This document shows, in pieces, positions 7,925-15,916 of a DNA stretch of 26,911 nt. A model generated the notes under the pieces. The model ran no database searches. It had not been told where the DNA came from and was given only the letters and a program-made list of their open reading frames with translations. The DNA is from Lutibacter sp. UBA4458 (lineage in GTDB: Bacteria > Bacteroidota > Bacteroidia > Flavobacteriales > Flavobacteriaceae). Where the stretch lies: the NCBI GenBank assembly GCA_002390165.1, contig DGOU01000112.1, positions 1 through 26,911 on the forward strand. The letters are read 5' to 3'. Each line of letters starts with the position of its first letter. Within the stretch, counting starts at the first letter, position 1. Both the position numbers and the translations under genes were made by a program.

Positions 7925-9658
7925 TTATCTATTCATAGATATTAAAAACTCTTCATTTGATTTTGTATATTGAATTTTATCTTTAATAAATTCCATAGCT
8001 TCTACAGGGTTCATATCGGCTAAGTATTTACGAAGTATCCATAAACGTTGAACTGTTTTAGGCTCAAGCAATAAATCGTCTCTACGAGTGCTAGATTTAA
8101 CCAAATCAATAGCAGGGTAAATTCTTCGGTTAGCAATATTTCGTTCTAACTGAAGTTCCATATTACCAGTTCCTTTAAATTCTTCAAAAATTACTTCATC
8201 CATTTTTGAACCAGTTTCTGTTAAAGCGGTAGCAATTATAGATAAAGAACCTCCATTTTCAATATTACGAGCAGCTCCAAAAAAACGTTTTGGTTTGTGT
8301 AATGCATTTGCATCAATACCACCAGATAATATTTTACCAGAAGCTGGTGCAACAGTATTGTAAGCTCTTGCTAAACGTGTAATAGAATCTAATAATATTA
8401 CTACGTCATGACCGCATTCGACCAAACGTTTTGCTTTTTCTAAAACAATATTAGCTACTCTAACGTGTTTATCTGCGGGTTCATCAAAAGTAGAAGCAAC
8501 TACTTCGCCTCTTACACTACGTTGCATATCTGTAACCTCTTCAGGACGCTCATCAATTAATAAAATTATTTGATAAACTTCAGGATGATTGGATGCTATA
8601 GAGTTTGCAATATCTTTAAGCAACATAGTTTTACCTGTTTTAGGTTGAGAAACTATCATGCCTCTTTGCCCTTTACCAATAGGTGAAAATAAATCTATAA
8701 TTCTGGTAGAAAGCGTGCTGTTTTTACCGGCTAAATTAAATTTTTCTTTTGGAAATAGTGGCGTTAAATGTTCAAAGGATACTCTATCTCTAACTACATT
8801 AGGACTTAATCCATTAATTTTAGAAACTCTAATTAAAGGGAAATATTTTTCGCCTTCCTTTGGTGGTCTAACTACTCCTTTTACCGTATCACCTGTTTTT
8901 AAACCAAATAGTTTAATTTGAGATTGTGATAAATAAATATCATCAGGAGAAGATAAATAATTATAATCGGATGATCTTAAAAAACCATAACCATCAGGCA
9001 TCATTTCTAAAACTCCTTCACTTTCAATAATTCCATCAAACTCATAATCAGGATCTCGATAACGATTTCCATTGTTTATGCGTTGACCTTTTTGTTGGTT
9101 TTGTGGTTTGTTTTTATGTTGTTGATTCTTTTGCGTGTTATCGTTTTGTTTTCTTGGAGGATTAGGATGCGTATTCTTTTGAGTACTCACACTTTGTTTA
9201 GCTCTATCTTGACTTTTATTTGGTAAAGGTCTTTTAGCTGGAACATTTTTTTTCGGGGAAATAGTTTCTGTTTTAATTACTGCTTTTTCAGAACTTTCTT
9301 GTTTTTTATTTACAGTTGAAGAAGCGACTTGTTTCGGTGCTTCAGGTTTGGCAGTCTCTACATTTTTTTCAACAACTTTATTTGGTGTTTTTAAATTTAT
9401 AGATAATTGACTGTCTTCTTTTTTCTGATTTTCTGTAGAAGTTTTTGCTTTTTTAACAATTCGTTTTCTTTTTGGTTTGTTCTCTACAGAAGTCGTATTT
9501 TTTTTAACAACTTTAGAAGGAGCTGCAGCTTGAATGTCTAATATTAAATAGACTAAGTCTAATTTTTTTAAATGACTGTATTTTTTTGCGCCAATAGTTT
9601 TGGCAATTTCTTGCAACTCAACTAAGGTTTTCTCCTTTAATTGGGAAATTTCAAACAT
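7925..9658 (-). CDS. rho: Transcription termination factor Rho, with long disordered insert
   Basis: Rho is the hexameric RNA-binding helicase that ends transcription of untranslated RNA. Domains in 577 aa: N-terminal Rho_N helices (about 5-42); a 160-residue low-complexity insert rich in Lys, Asn, Gln, Pro and Ser (about 46-205); an OB/cold-shock RNA-binding domain (about 212-282, with PDGYGFLR at 221-228); and the ATPase core with Walker A SQPKTGKT (337-344), LIDERPEEV (367-375), Walker [15 protein letters not shown] (421-434) and RRDDLLLEP near the C-terminus. E. coli Rho is 419 aa; the difference is this insert. The leader upstream is C-containing and nearly G-free, compatible with autoregulation. 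Confidence 0.98.
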   Translation of the reverse strand: MFEISQLKEKTLVELQEIAKTIGAKKYSHLKKLDLVYLILDIQAAAPSKVVKKNTTSVENKPKRKRIVKKAKTSTENQKKEDSQLSINLKTPNKVVEKNVETAKPEAPKQVASSTVNKKQESSEKAVIKTETISPKKNVPAKRPLPNKSQDRAKQSVSTQKNTHPNPPRKQNDNTQKNQQHKNKPQNQQKGQRINNGNRYRDPDYEFDGIIESEGVLEMMPDGYGFLRSSDYNYLSSPDDIYLSQSQIKLFGLKTGDTVKGVVRPPKEGEKYFPLIRVSKINGLSPNVVRDRVSFEHLTPLFPKEKFNLAGKNSTLSTRIIDLFSPIGKGQRGMIVSQPKTGKTMLLKDIANSIASNHPEVYQIILLIDERPEEVTDMQRSVRGEVVASTFDEPADKHVRVANIVLEKAKRLVECGHDVVILLDSITRLARAYNTVAPASGKILSGGIDANALHKPKRFFGAARNIENGGSLSIIATALTETGSKMDEVIFEEFKGTGNMELQLERNIANRRIYPAIDLVKSSTRRDDLLLEPKTVQRLWILRKYLADMNPVEAMEFIKDKIQYTKSNEEFLISMNR

Positions 9659-9710
9659 TATAGTAAGTATATTTTAATTTTTATAAAAATCTTTTAAGTA
9701 TCCTAAATTA

Positions 9711-9780
9711 TTTTGTTAGGGATGTTTTGTGAATAATTTGTGGTAAATAGTTTGTTTTAGTTGTAGTTCTGTATTTGTTA
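9711..9780 (-). promoter_or_regulatory. C-over-G leader of rho, candidate rut site
   Basis: Read as rho leader RNA (minus strand), these 70 nt contain 17 C and one G, with C residues spread every few bases. C-rich, G-poor unstructured RNA is the signature of Rho-utilisation sites. E. coli rho is autoregulated by Rho-dependent attenuation in its leader; the same use here is inferred. Confidence 0.4.
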
Positions 9781-9796
9781 AATACACAATGTTATG

Positions 9797-9804
9797 CAAA
9801 TATA
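9797..9804 (-). promoter_or_regulatory. -7 promoter element of rho
   Basis: On the minus strand the sequence is TATATTTG followed by C, a full TAnnTTTG match. It would place the start of transcription near 9790 and give rho a leader of about 130 nt, much longer than for the other genes here. Confidence 0.55.
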
Positions 9805-9852
9805 TAAAAATAATTTATATAATTAATCTTTTATTTCTTTAAAAATAAAGCG

Positions 9853-9860
9853 TATTTTTG
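9853..9860 (+). promoter_or_regulatory. -7 promoter element of the DUF4293 gene
   Basis: TATTTTTG matches TAnnTTTG and ends 17 nt before the ATG at 9878. It is divergent from the rho promoter about 50 bp away. No -33 TTG is seen. Confidence 0.55.
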
Positions 9861-9877
9861 CCACTAATTATTTTAAA

Positions 9878-10312
9878 ATGATTCAAAGAATACAAACTCT
9901 TTATTTATTACTTGCTGCATTTTTGTCGATTGGCTTAATTTTTATAGTTAATTTATGGATAACTGTTGCAGGAGATAAATTTTTTGTTTTAGATGCTTTT
10001 GAAGCTAATAATTTAGTTTTAAAAAGTATTGCAATTTTATTTTTTGCATCGGGTTTATTGGCCGTTATTACTATTTTTTTATTTAAAAATAGAAAATTGC
10101 AATTTGTAATAGGGCGAATTATTATTTTGATCAATTTTATTTTATTAGGTATTCTCGTATATTTTTCACAAAACTTATCTGGAGAAATTAAAATTTCTGA
10201 GAAGGGTATTGGGCTATTAATTCCAATTATAACTATAATAGTTATCTCTTTAGCTAATAAAGCTATAAAAAAGGATGAAGAGCTTGTAAAATCTGTTGAT
10301 AGATTACGTTAA
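9878..10312 (+). CDS. DUF4293 family membrane protein
   Basis: The 144-aa protein has four predicted transmembrane helices (about 7-28, 48-66, 74-95 and 108-128) and a charged C-terminal tail. The start MIQRIQTLYLLLA followed by a hydrophobic helix is characteristic of the Bacteroidota-specific DUF4293 family, which usually lies next to rho as here. Its function is unknown. The divergent arrangement with rho over a 219-nt gap and the following terminator make it a single-gene transcription unit. Any tie to Rho activity would be inference from conserved adjacency. Confidence 0.88.
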   Translation: MIQRIQTLYLLLAAFLSIGLIFIVNLWITVAGDKFFVLDAFEANNLVLKSIAILFFASGLLAVITIFLFKNRKLQFVIGRIIILINFILLGILVYFSQNLSGEIKISEKGIGLLIPIITIIVISLANKAIKKDEELVKSVDRLR

Positions 10313-10338
10313 ACCTAACATCTTAGTATATTTAGTGC

Positions 10339-10372
10339 AAAAAAACCATTTCGTAATAGAAATGGTTTTTTT
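10339..10372 (+). terminator. Intrinsic terminator after the DUF4293 gene
   Basis: A 14-bp perfect stem (A7CCATTTC at 10339-10352 with GAAATGGT7 at 10359-10372) around a GTAATA loop. The T-run gives the expected U-tract, and the A-run would let it work on the other strand as well. Confidence 0.9.
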
Positions 10373-10403
10373 ATAACGGTTTTCCGTGATAAGAAAAAAT
10401 CAC

Positions 10404-10411
10404 TATTTTTG
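10404..10411 (+). promoter_or_regulatory. -7 promoter element of the response-regulator gene
   Basis: TATTTTTG matches TAnnTTTG. It overlaps the TTG at 10409 where the longest open frame would begin, which argues that translation really starts downstream, at the TTG at 10460. Confidence 0.5.
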
Positions 10412-10459
10412 GGTATAGATTTAACAAGTTATATACATACATTTGAAAAAGGGAAAATA

Positions 10460-11119
10460 TTGAAAAAGATAAAAGTTCATATTGCAGATGATCATCAACT
10501 ATTAATTGATGGTATAAATGCAGTGTTGTCATCCGAAAAAAACATGGAAGTCGTTGGGCAATCTCTAAACGGCGAAGATGTTATAAATTGGTTTTATAAA
10601 AACACTGCAGATATTCTAATTTTAGATATTAATATGCCAAAAATTGATGGGGTTGGTGTTCTGCAATATTTTTTTAAAAAAAAGATTAAACAGAAAGTAA
10701 TTGTGCTTTCTAGTTATGACGATACTAAACTTATAAAAGAAGTTTTAAAAATTGGAACTTTAGGGTTTTTATCAAAAAATACCGCTGCAGAAAATATTAT
10801 TGAGGCTATTAATGCTGTATATAATGGAGAACAATATTTTAGTAAAAATATTCAGAGTAAACTAAATGCCTCTTTTTCCAAAAAATCTTTAAATAATGGT
10901 GTAGGATCTAAAGAAAGTGCTTTTTTTAGTACCTTAACTCCACGCGAAATTGAAGTTTTAAAATTGATTGCGGGGCAGTATAATTCAAAAGAAATTAGTA
11001 AATTACTTCATATTAGCATAAATACAGTTGAAACACATCGAAAAAATTTAATTTCTAAATTAAATGTCAAAAATGTGGTAGGCTTAGCAATTTATGCGGT
11101 TAAAAACAATATTGTTTAA
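10460..11119 (+). CDS. LuxR/NarL-type response regulator
   Basis: The product is a cytoplasmic DNA-binding response regulator. From a TTG start at 10460 it is 219 aa: receiver domain with acidic pair D10-D11, phosphoacceptor D56 (DILILD), switch S84-S85 and K106, then a LuxR-type helix-turn-helix (about 158-219) with LTPREIEVLKLIA and a recognition segment INTVETHRKNLISKL. An open frame begins 17 codons earlier at a TTG (10409), but that codon overlaps the promoter element and the extra residues are not part of a receiver, so 10460 is preferred. It stops 24 nt before a sensor kinase gene, its evident partner. Target genes are unknown. Confidence 0.92.
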   Translation: MKKIKVHIADDHQLLIDGINAVLSSEKNMEVVGQSLNGEDVINWFYKNTADILILDINMPKIDGVGVLQYFFKKKIKQKVIVLSSYDDTKLIKEVLKIGTLGFLSKNTAAENIIEAINAVYNGEQYFSKNIQSKLNASFSKKSLNNGVGSKESAFFSTLTPREIEVLKLIAGQYNSKEISKLLHISINTVETHRKNLISKLNVKNVVGLAIYAVKNNIV

Positions 11120-11143
11120 TTTCTTTTTTACGTATAACACATA

Positions 11144-12853
11144 ATGAAATTTATAAAACGTATACTATTAATAGTTTTTGTTGGATTGCTTTTTAGTAAT
11201 ATTAGTACTGCAGAAAATCCAATAAAACCTTTTCAATCTCCAATTGATTTAAAGAATAAAAAATTAAAAATTATTCAAAATTTAATTGATCAAGGAAAAA
11301 CTAAAGAAGCAATTAAAAAGTTATATAAAGTAATTGATGAAGTTGAGGCTAATAAGGATACTGTTGCAATAGTTAATAGCCATAGAATACTTGCAGATAT
11401 TTTACGTGATAATGGAAATTATAAAAAATCCAACTTAAATTATAGTAAAATAATTCCTTTATTAAAAAATGATTTTGAAACACTTCAATATATTTATTTC
11501 AAAAAAGGAGGAAATTTTCAATTAGACGCTATGGTAGATAGTGCTTTGATAAATTATTTAAAAGCAGTTGAAATAAGTAAAAAAGTACCTCGAAAGGAAG
11601 ATTTAAAAGCAAAAATACATGGTAATTTATCCGGTATATATTATTTAAAAGAAAATTATAATAAAGCAATAGAGCATTCTAAAATTGCTGCAAATTATCA
11701 AAAAGAACTTGGTAATAAGAAAATTGAAGCTGGTATTTTAAATAATTTGGGCAGCATTTATTATATGCAAGGAAAATATAATAAGGCACTTAAAGCGTTT
11801 CAAAAAGCGCTGGCGTTAGTTGAAAATGGTAAGGATGAATTAGATAAAAAAACTAGGAGATCTGCGTTTATTAATATTGCTTATGCCTATAGTGGATTAA
11901 ATAATTATAAAAAAGCTTTTGAATTTCAAGATAAGTATACTGTTATTGATGATTCTTTAAAGCAAGAACTAAAGTATAAAGAAATTGCCGAAATTTCATC
12001 AAAATATGAGGTTGCTAAAAAGGAAAAAGAGACCGAAGTAGAAAAATCTAAGCGATTAAGGGCAGAGTTGATAACCAAAGGATTAATAATAGCATCTGTT
12101 TTGTTATTAATTGCGGTTTATGTGTTTTATAAATTGTATCAATTATCTAGAAAAAATTATAAACTTCAAATAGAACAAGAACAACTAGTTAATAGAGCTA
12201 ATATTGAAAAAATTAAAAGTGATGCGCAATCAAGAATTTTAGCCGCTACTTTAGATGGTAGATTGGAAGAACGAAAAGAAATTGCGGCAGTTTTACATGA
12301 CAATGTAAGTGCCTTGTTATCCGCAGCTAATTTGCACTTGTATGCCAGTAAAAAACAATTGGGCTCAAATGTACCAGTGGAAATTGATAAATCTCAATCG
12401 ATAATTTCGGATGCTTCTAATCAAATTAGAGATTTATCACACAAATTAATGTCTTCTATTTTATTGAAATTTGGTTTAACTGCAGCTATTCAGGATTTAT
12501 GTGAAAAAACTTCTAATTCCACCATAAATGTTACTAGTAATTCAAAAAATATTACCCGTTTTAATCAGAATTTTGAAATTAAAATATTTAATGTAATTAC
12601 GGAAATGGTAAATAATATGTTAAAGCATAGTAATGCCCAAAATGGAATGGTTAAACTAGAGCAGTTAAACGGTAATTTGCAAGTGGTTGTATTTGATGAT
12701 GGTGTTGGGTTTAATTTGGATGAAATTCATGAAAAAGATGGTGTTGGTCTTAGTCAAGTAGAAGCAAGAATTCTTGTTTTAGATGGCCTGATAAATATTA
12801 AATCTTCCGAAGCAGGAACACGAATATTTATTTCGGTGCCTATAGAATATTAA
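11144..12853 (+). CDS. TPR-containing sensor histidine kinase (NarL-partner type)
   Basis: A 569-aa membrane kinase, probably the partner of the adjacent regulator. N-terminal signal/anchor (about 1-22); TPR-type repeats at about 36-270, with clear units at 155-190 and 195-230; a linking helix; one transmembrane helix (about 311-333); a coiled coil; a HisKA_3-like dimerisation segment with EERKEIAAVLHDN, His385 being the phosphorylated residue; and a HATPase domain with N-box E487/N491, DDGVGF (518-523) and DGVGL (532-536). The TPR part would lie in the periplasm, so the signal may be a protein or peptide. The stop codon overlaps that of the convergent phosphodiesterase gene by 4 nt. No terminator is visible. 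Confidence 0.92.
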   Translation: MKFIKRILLIVFVGLLFSNISTAENPIKPFQSPIDLKNKKLKIIQNLIDQGKTKEAIKKLYKVIDEVEANKDTVAIVNSHRILADILRDNGNYKKSNLNYSKIIPLLKNDFETLQYIYFKKGGNFQLDAMVDSALINYLKAVEISKKVPRKEDLKAKIHGNLSGIYYLKENYNKAIEHSKIAANYQKELGNKKIEAGILNNLGSIYYMQGKYNKALKAFQKALALVENGKDELDKKTRRSAFINIAYAYSGLNNYKKAFEFQDKYTVIDDSLKQELKYKEIAEISSKYEVAKKEKETEVEKSKRLRAELITKGLIIASVLLLIAVYVFYKLYQLSRKNYKLQIEQEQLVNRANIEKIKSDAQSRILAATLDGRLEERKEIAAVLHDNVSALLSAANLHLYASKKQLGSNVPVEIDKSQSIISDASNQIRDLSHKLMSSILLKFGLTAAIQDLCEKTSNSTINVTSNSKNITRFNQNFEIKIFNVITEMVNNMLKHSNAQNGMVKLEQLNGNLQVVVFDDGVGFNLDEIHEKDGVGLSQVEARILVLDGLINIKSSEAGTRIFISVPIEY

Positions 12854-13344
12854 GGTCTTTTAAATTCAATTATTTCTAAGTTAGAAATTTTAGCTTTATC
12901 AATTTGAAACCGAAGCATGGTTCTAACTTTATGAAATCCGTGTTTACCAATTGCACCTGGATTTAAATGTAAAGTATTCAGTTTTTTATCAAACATCACC
13001 TTTAAAATATGGGAATGTCCGCTAATAAATAAAGTTGGTGGATTTTGTTGAATTTCTTTTCTAATTCTGGCATCATAATGATTTGGGTAGCCTCCAATAT
13101 GTGTCATCCAAACGTTTACATCTTCCATAGTAAATTTTGCATCTAACGGGTATTCTGATTTTATAATGTGATTATCAATATTTCCGTAAACAGCACGTAA
13201 TGGCTTTAATTTTTTAAGGGTATCTACAACCTCAATAGACCCAATATCACCCGCGTGCCAAACTTCATCACATTGTTTTACATATTTTATTATTTGCACA
13301 TCAATATGGCTATGTGTATCAGATAAAAGAAGAATTTTTTTCAT
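12850..13344 (-). CDS. YfcE/MJ0936-like metallophosphoesterase
   Basis: A 164-aa cytoplasmic phosphodiesterase of the YfcE/MJ0936 family with a two-metal site. Visible ligands: SDTH (D9, H11), HAGD (D33), GNIDNH (N55), H82 in THIG, and SGHSH (H110, H112), followed by NPGAIG. The natural substrate of this family is generally unknown; members cleave bis-pNPP and related model esters. An in-frame TTG lies 18 nt upstream (13362), but the ATG at 13344 starts the protein directly with KKILLLSDTH as is usual. The gene is divergent from truA, with the start region about 65 bp apart, and convergent with the kinase, sharing TTAA. Confidence 0.9.
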   Translation of the reverse strand: MKKILLLSDTHSHIDVQIIKYVKQCDEVWHAGDIGSIEVVDTLKKLKPLRAVYGNIDNHIIKSEYPLDAKFTMEDVNVWMTHIGGYPNHYDARIRKEIQQNPPTLFISGHSHILKVMFDKKLNTLHLNPGAIGKHGFHKVRTMLRFQIDKAKISNLEIIEFKRP

Positions 13345-13377
13345 TTTATAAACTAAAAACAACTAACAAATATGCTG

Positions 13378-13385
13378 TATATTTG
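13378..13385 (+). promoter_or_regulatory. -7 promoter element of truA
   Basis: TATATTTG followed by C is a full TAnnTTTG match. It lies downstream of the first in-frame ATG (13372), so a transcript from here cannot include that ATG. This supports translation from the TTG at 13411. On the opposite strand a one-mismatch copy (CATATTTG, 13374-13367) could serve the phosphodiesterase gene. Confidence 0.55.
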
Positions 13386-13410
13386 CAGTTGTACAAAAAT
13401 AACATTTCAG

Positions 13411-14160
13411 TTGAGATATTTTATAAAACTTGCATATAAAGGAACAAATTATCACGGTTGGCAATATCAACCAAATGCAATTACCATTCAAGAGCTGGTT
13501 AATAAAGCATTAAGCACCTTATTAAAATCTACTATTGATGTTGTTGGAGCAGGAAGAACAGATGCCGGCGTACATGCAACAGAATATTATGCTCATTTTA
13601 ATGTTGATGATGAAATTAATACTGATGAATTAGTTTATAAAGTAAATGCCATTTTGCCAAATGATATTGTAGTTTATGCTATTTTTAGCACAAAGGAAGA
13701 TTTACATGCAAGGTTTGATGCAACCGCAAGAAGTTATGAATACCATATCTTTTTAGGAAGAAACCCTTTTAAAATAGAAACAACTTGGCAAATAATTCAT
13801 AAAAAAATAGATGTAGCAGCAATGAACAAAGCAGCTAAATTATTATTAAATTATGAAAATTTTAAAAGCTTTTCACGTTCAAATACTGATGTTAGAACTT
13901 ATAATTGTAAAATTGAAAGAGCAGAGTGGCAGCTAAATAATACTAATTTAATATTTTACATAACTGCGGATCGTTTTTTAAGAAATATGGTAAGAGCTGT
14001 TGTTGGTACTTTGTTAGATGTAGGAACAGGAAGAACTTCTTTAAAGGAGTTCAAAAAAATTATAGAGAGTAAAAATAGAAGTAACGCAGGGCCTTCAGTT
14101 CCGGCAAAAGGATTATTTTTAACTAAAATTACATATCCGAAAAATAGTTTAAATGAGTAA
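13411..14160 (+). CDS. truA: tRNA pseudouridine(38-40) synthase TruA
   Basis: TruA converts uridines 38-40 of the tRNA anticodon stem to pseudouridine. From a TTG start at 13411 the protein has 249 aa and begins RYFIKLAYKG, the usual TruA N-terminus. The catalytic motif GAGRTDAGVHA contains the nucleophile Asp51; further conserved parts are the ARFDATARSYEY segment and RNMVRAVVGTLLDVG near the C-terminus. An in-frame ATG at 13372 would add 13 unrelated residues and lies upstream of the likely promoter element, so it is not preferred. The last 8 nt overlap the ABC exporter gene, which implies coupled expression. Confidence 0.95.
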   Translation: MRYFIKLAYKGTNYHGWQYQPNAITIQELVNKALSTLLKSTIDVVGAGRTDAGVHATEYYAHFNVDDEINTDELVYKVNAILPNDIVVYAIFSTKEDLHARFDATARSYEYHIFLGRNPFKIETTWQIIHKKIDVAAMNKAAKLLLNYENFKSFSRSNTDVRTYNCKIERAEWQLNNTNLIFYITADRFLRNMVRAVVGTLLDVGTGRTSLKEFKKIIESKNRSNAGPSVPAKGLFLTKITYPKNSLNE

Positions 14161-15916
14161 AAAAGTAACAGGAAAAGCTTTTGATGTAAAAATTTTTAAA
14201 CGCTTAATGAGTTTTGCGAGTAAGTATCGTCTTGAATTTATTACTGGTATTGTTTCTGCTATTTTGTTATCGCTAGTTTCAGTGGCTCGACCAATTTTAT
14301 TGCAAAGAATTGTTCATGTTTATTTTAAAAATGAAGATAAAGTAGGTTTACTTAATTTTTCATTATTAATGATGGTGTTTTTAATTGCCGAAGTTATTTT
14401 ACAATTTATTTTTATTTATAAAGTAAATTGGTTTGGGCAGCATATTATTAAAGACATTCGAGTGCAACTTCAAAAGCATATGCTAAAGTTTAAAATGACC
14501 TATTTTGATAATTCTTCTGTTGGGAAATTAGTAACACGTTTAGTTTCAGATACCGAAACTATAGCACAGTTTTTTGGCCAAGGGTTGTTTATGATAATTA
14601 GTGATTTACTAAAAATGATTGTAGTTGCCGTGGTAATGCTATGGATGAACTGGAAATTAGCTTTAATTGCATTCATTATTTTACCAATTTTAATTTATGC
14701 AACTAAAATATTTCAAATAGCCATAAAAAGTGCTTTTCAAGAAGTGCGAAAACAAGTGGCAAACTTAAACGGATTTGTACAAGAAAGAGTTACCGGAATG
14801 AAAATTGTACAATTGTTTAATCGTGAAAAATTGGAATATGAAAATTTTGTAAAAATTAATGAAAACCATAAAAAGGCACATATTAAAACCGTTTGGTATT
14901 ATTCTATTTTTTTTCCAATTGCTGAAATTTTATCTTCTATAGCGGTTGGTTTAATGGTTTGGTACGGAGGTTTAGATATTGTTGGTTCTGGCACTACTAA
15001 TGTTGGAGAAATAATAGCTTTTATTATGATGTCGCAGATGTTATTTAGACCACTTAGACAAATTGCCGATAAATTCAATACCTTACAAATGGGAATGGTT
15101 GCTGGAGATAGAGTTTTTGAAATTTTTGATACAGAAAGTCAAATTAATAATGCAGGAACTATTAAAGCAAGCGAGTTTAAAGGAGATATTCATTTTAAAA
15201 ATATTTATTTTAGTTACATAAAAGGAGAAGAGGTGCTTAAAGGAATTTCTTTTAATGTAAATGCAGGTGAAACAGTTGCTATTGTTGGCGCTACCGGAGC
15301 TGGAAAATCAACTATTATTAATTTAGTTAATCGGTTTTATGAAATAAATTCAGGCGAAATTAGTATTGATAAAAACAATATTAAAAGCTATGAATTAGAA
15401 TCTTTAAGAAATCAAATTGCGATTGTATTACAAGATGTGTTTTTGTTTTCTGACTCTATTTATAACAATATTGTTTTAAATAATAAAGCTATTACCTTAG
15501 AGGAAGTACAAAGAGCTGCCAAAGAAATTGGAATTCACGATTTTATAATGAGTTTGCCAAATAATTACAATTATAATGTAAAAGAAAGGGGAGTAATGTT
15601 GTCTTCAGGACAACGACAGTTAATTGCTTTTTTAAGAGCTTATGTTAGCAAACCAAGCATATTAATTTTAGATGAAGCTACCTCATCTATTGATTCGTAT
15701 TCCGAAAAATTAATTCAAAAAGCTTTAGATAAAATTACGCAATATCAAACTTCTATAATTATAGCACATAGATTAACTACGGTTAAAAAAGCCGATAGAA
15801 TTATTGTTATGGATAATGGAAAAATTGTAGAGCAAGGATCTCATTCACAATTGCTTCGTGCAAATGGGTATTATAAAACATTATATAATATGCAGTTTTC
15901 TAATAATGTTGCTTAA
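14153..15916 (+). CDS. ABC exporter, fused permease and ATPase (MsbA/MdlB type)
   Basis: A 587-aa half-transporter that would work as a homodimer or heterodimer in the inner membrane. The N-terminal domain has six transmembrane helices (about residues 25-310). The ATPase domain has Walker A GATGAGKST (about 379-387), a Q-loop in VLQD, the signature LSSGQRQ (about 483-489), Walker B ILILDEATSSID (about 502-513) and the switch His in IIAHRLTT. Subfamily features resemble lipid or drug exporters; the substrate cannot be told from sequence. It starts inside truA (8-nt overlap) and its stop shares TTAA with convergent cdaA. A lipid A flippase role is possible but not shown. Confidence 0.92.
   Translation: MSKKVTGKAFDVKIFKRLMSFASKYRLEFITGIVSAILLSLVSVARPILLQRIVHVYFKNEDKVGLLNFSLLMMVFLIAEVILQFIFIYKVNWFGQHIIKDIRVQLQKHMLKFKMTYFDNSSVGKLVTRLVSDTETIAQFFGQGLFMIISDLLKMIVVAVVMLWMNWKLALIAFIILPILIYATKIFQIAIKSAFQEVRKQVANLNGFVQERVTGMKIVQLFNREKLEYENFVKINENHKKAHIKTVWYYSIFFPIAEILSSIAVGLMVWYGGLDIVGSGTTNVGEIIAFIMMSQMLFRPLRQIADKFNTLQMGMVAGDRVFEIFDTESQINNAGTIKASEFKGDIHFKNIYFSYIKGEEVLKGISFNVNAGETVAIVGATGAGKSTIINLVNRFYEINSGEISIDKNNIKSYELESLRNQIAIVLQDVFLFSDSIYNNIVLNNKAITLEEVQRAAKEIGIHDFIMSLPNNYNYNVKERGVMLSSGQRQLIAFLRAYVSKPSILILDEATSSIDSYSEKLIQKALDKITQYQTSIIIAHRLTTVKKADRIIVMDNGKIVEQGSHSQLLRANGYYKTLYNMQFSNNVA

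Noticed and set aside
8658..8921. Open frame of 87 codons on the plus strand inside rho
   Set aside because: It is antisense to the conserved ATPase part of rho and matches no family.
9901..10134. Open frame of 77 codons on the minus strand inside the DUF4293 gene
   Set aside because: It is the complement of hydrophobic codons of the membrane helices and gives a Lys/Ile-rich string without a start signal.
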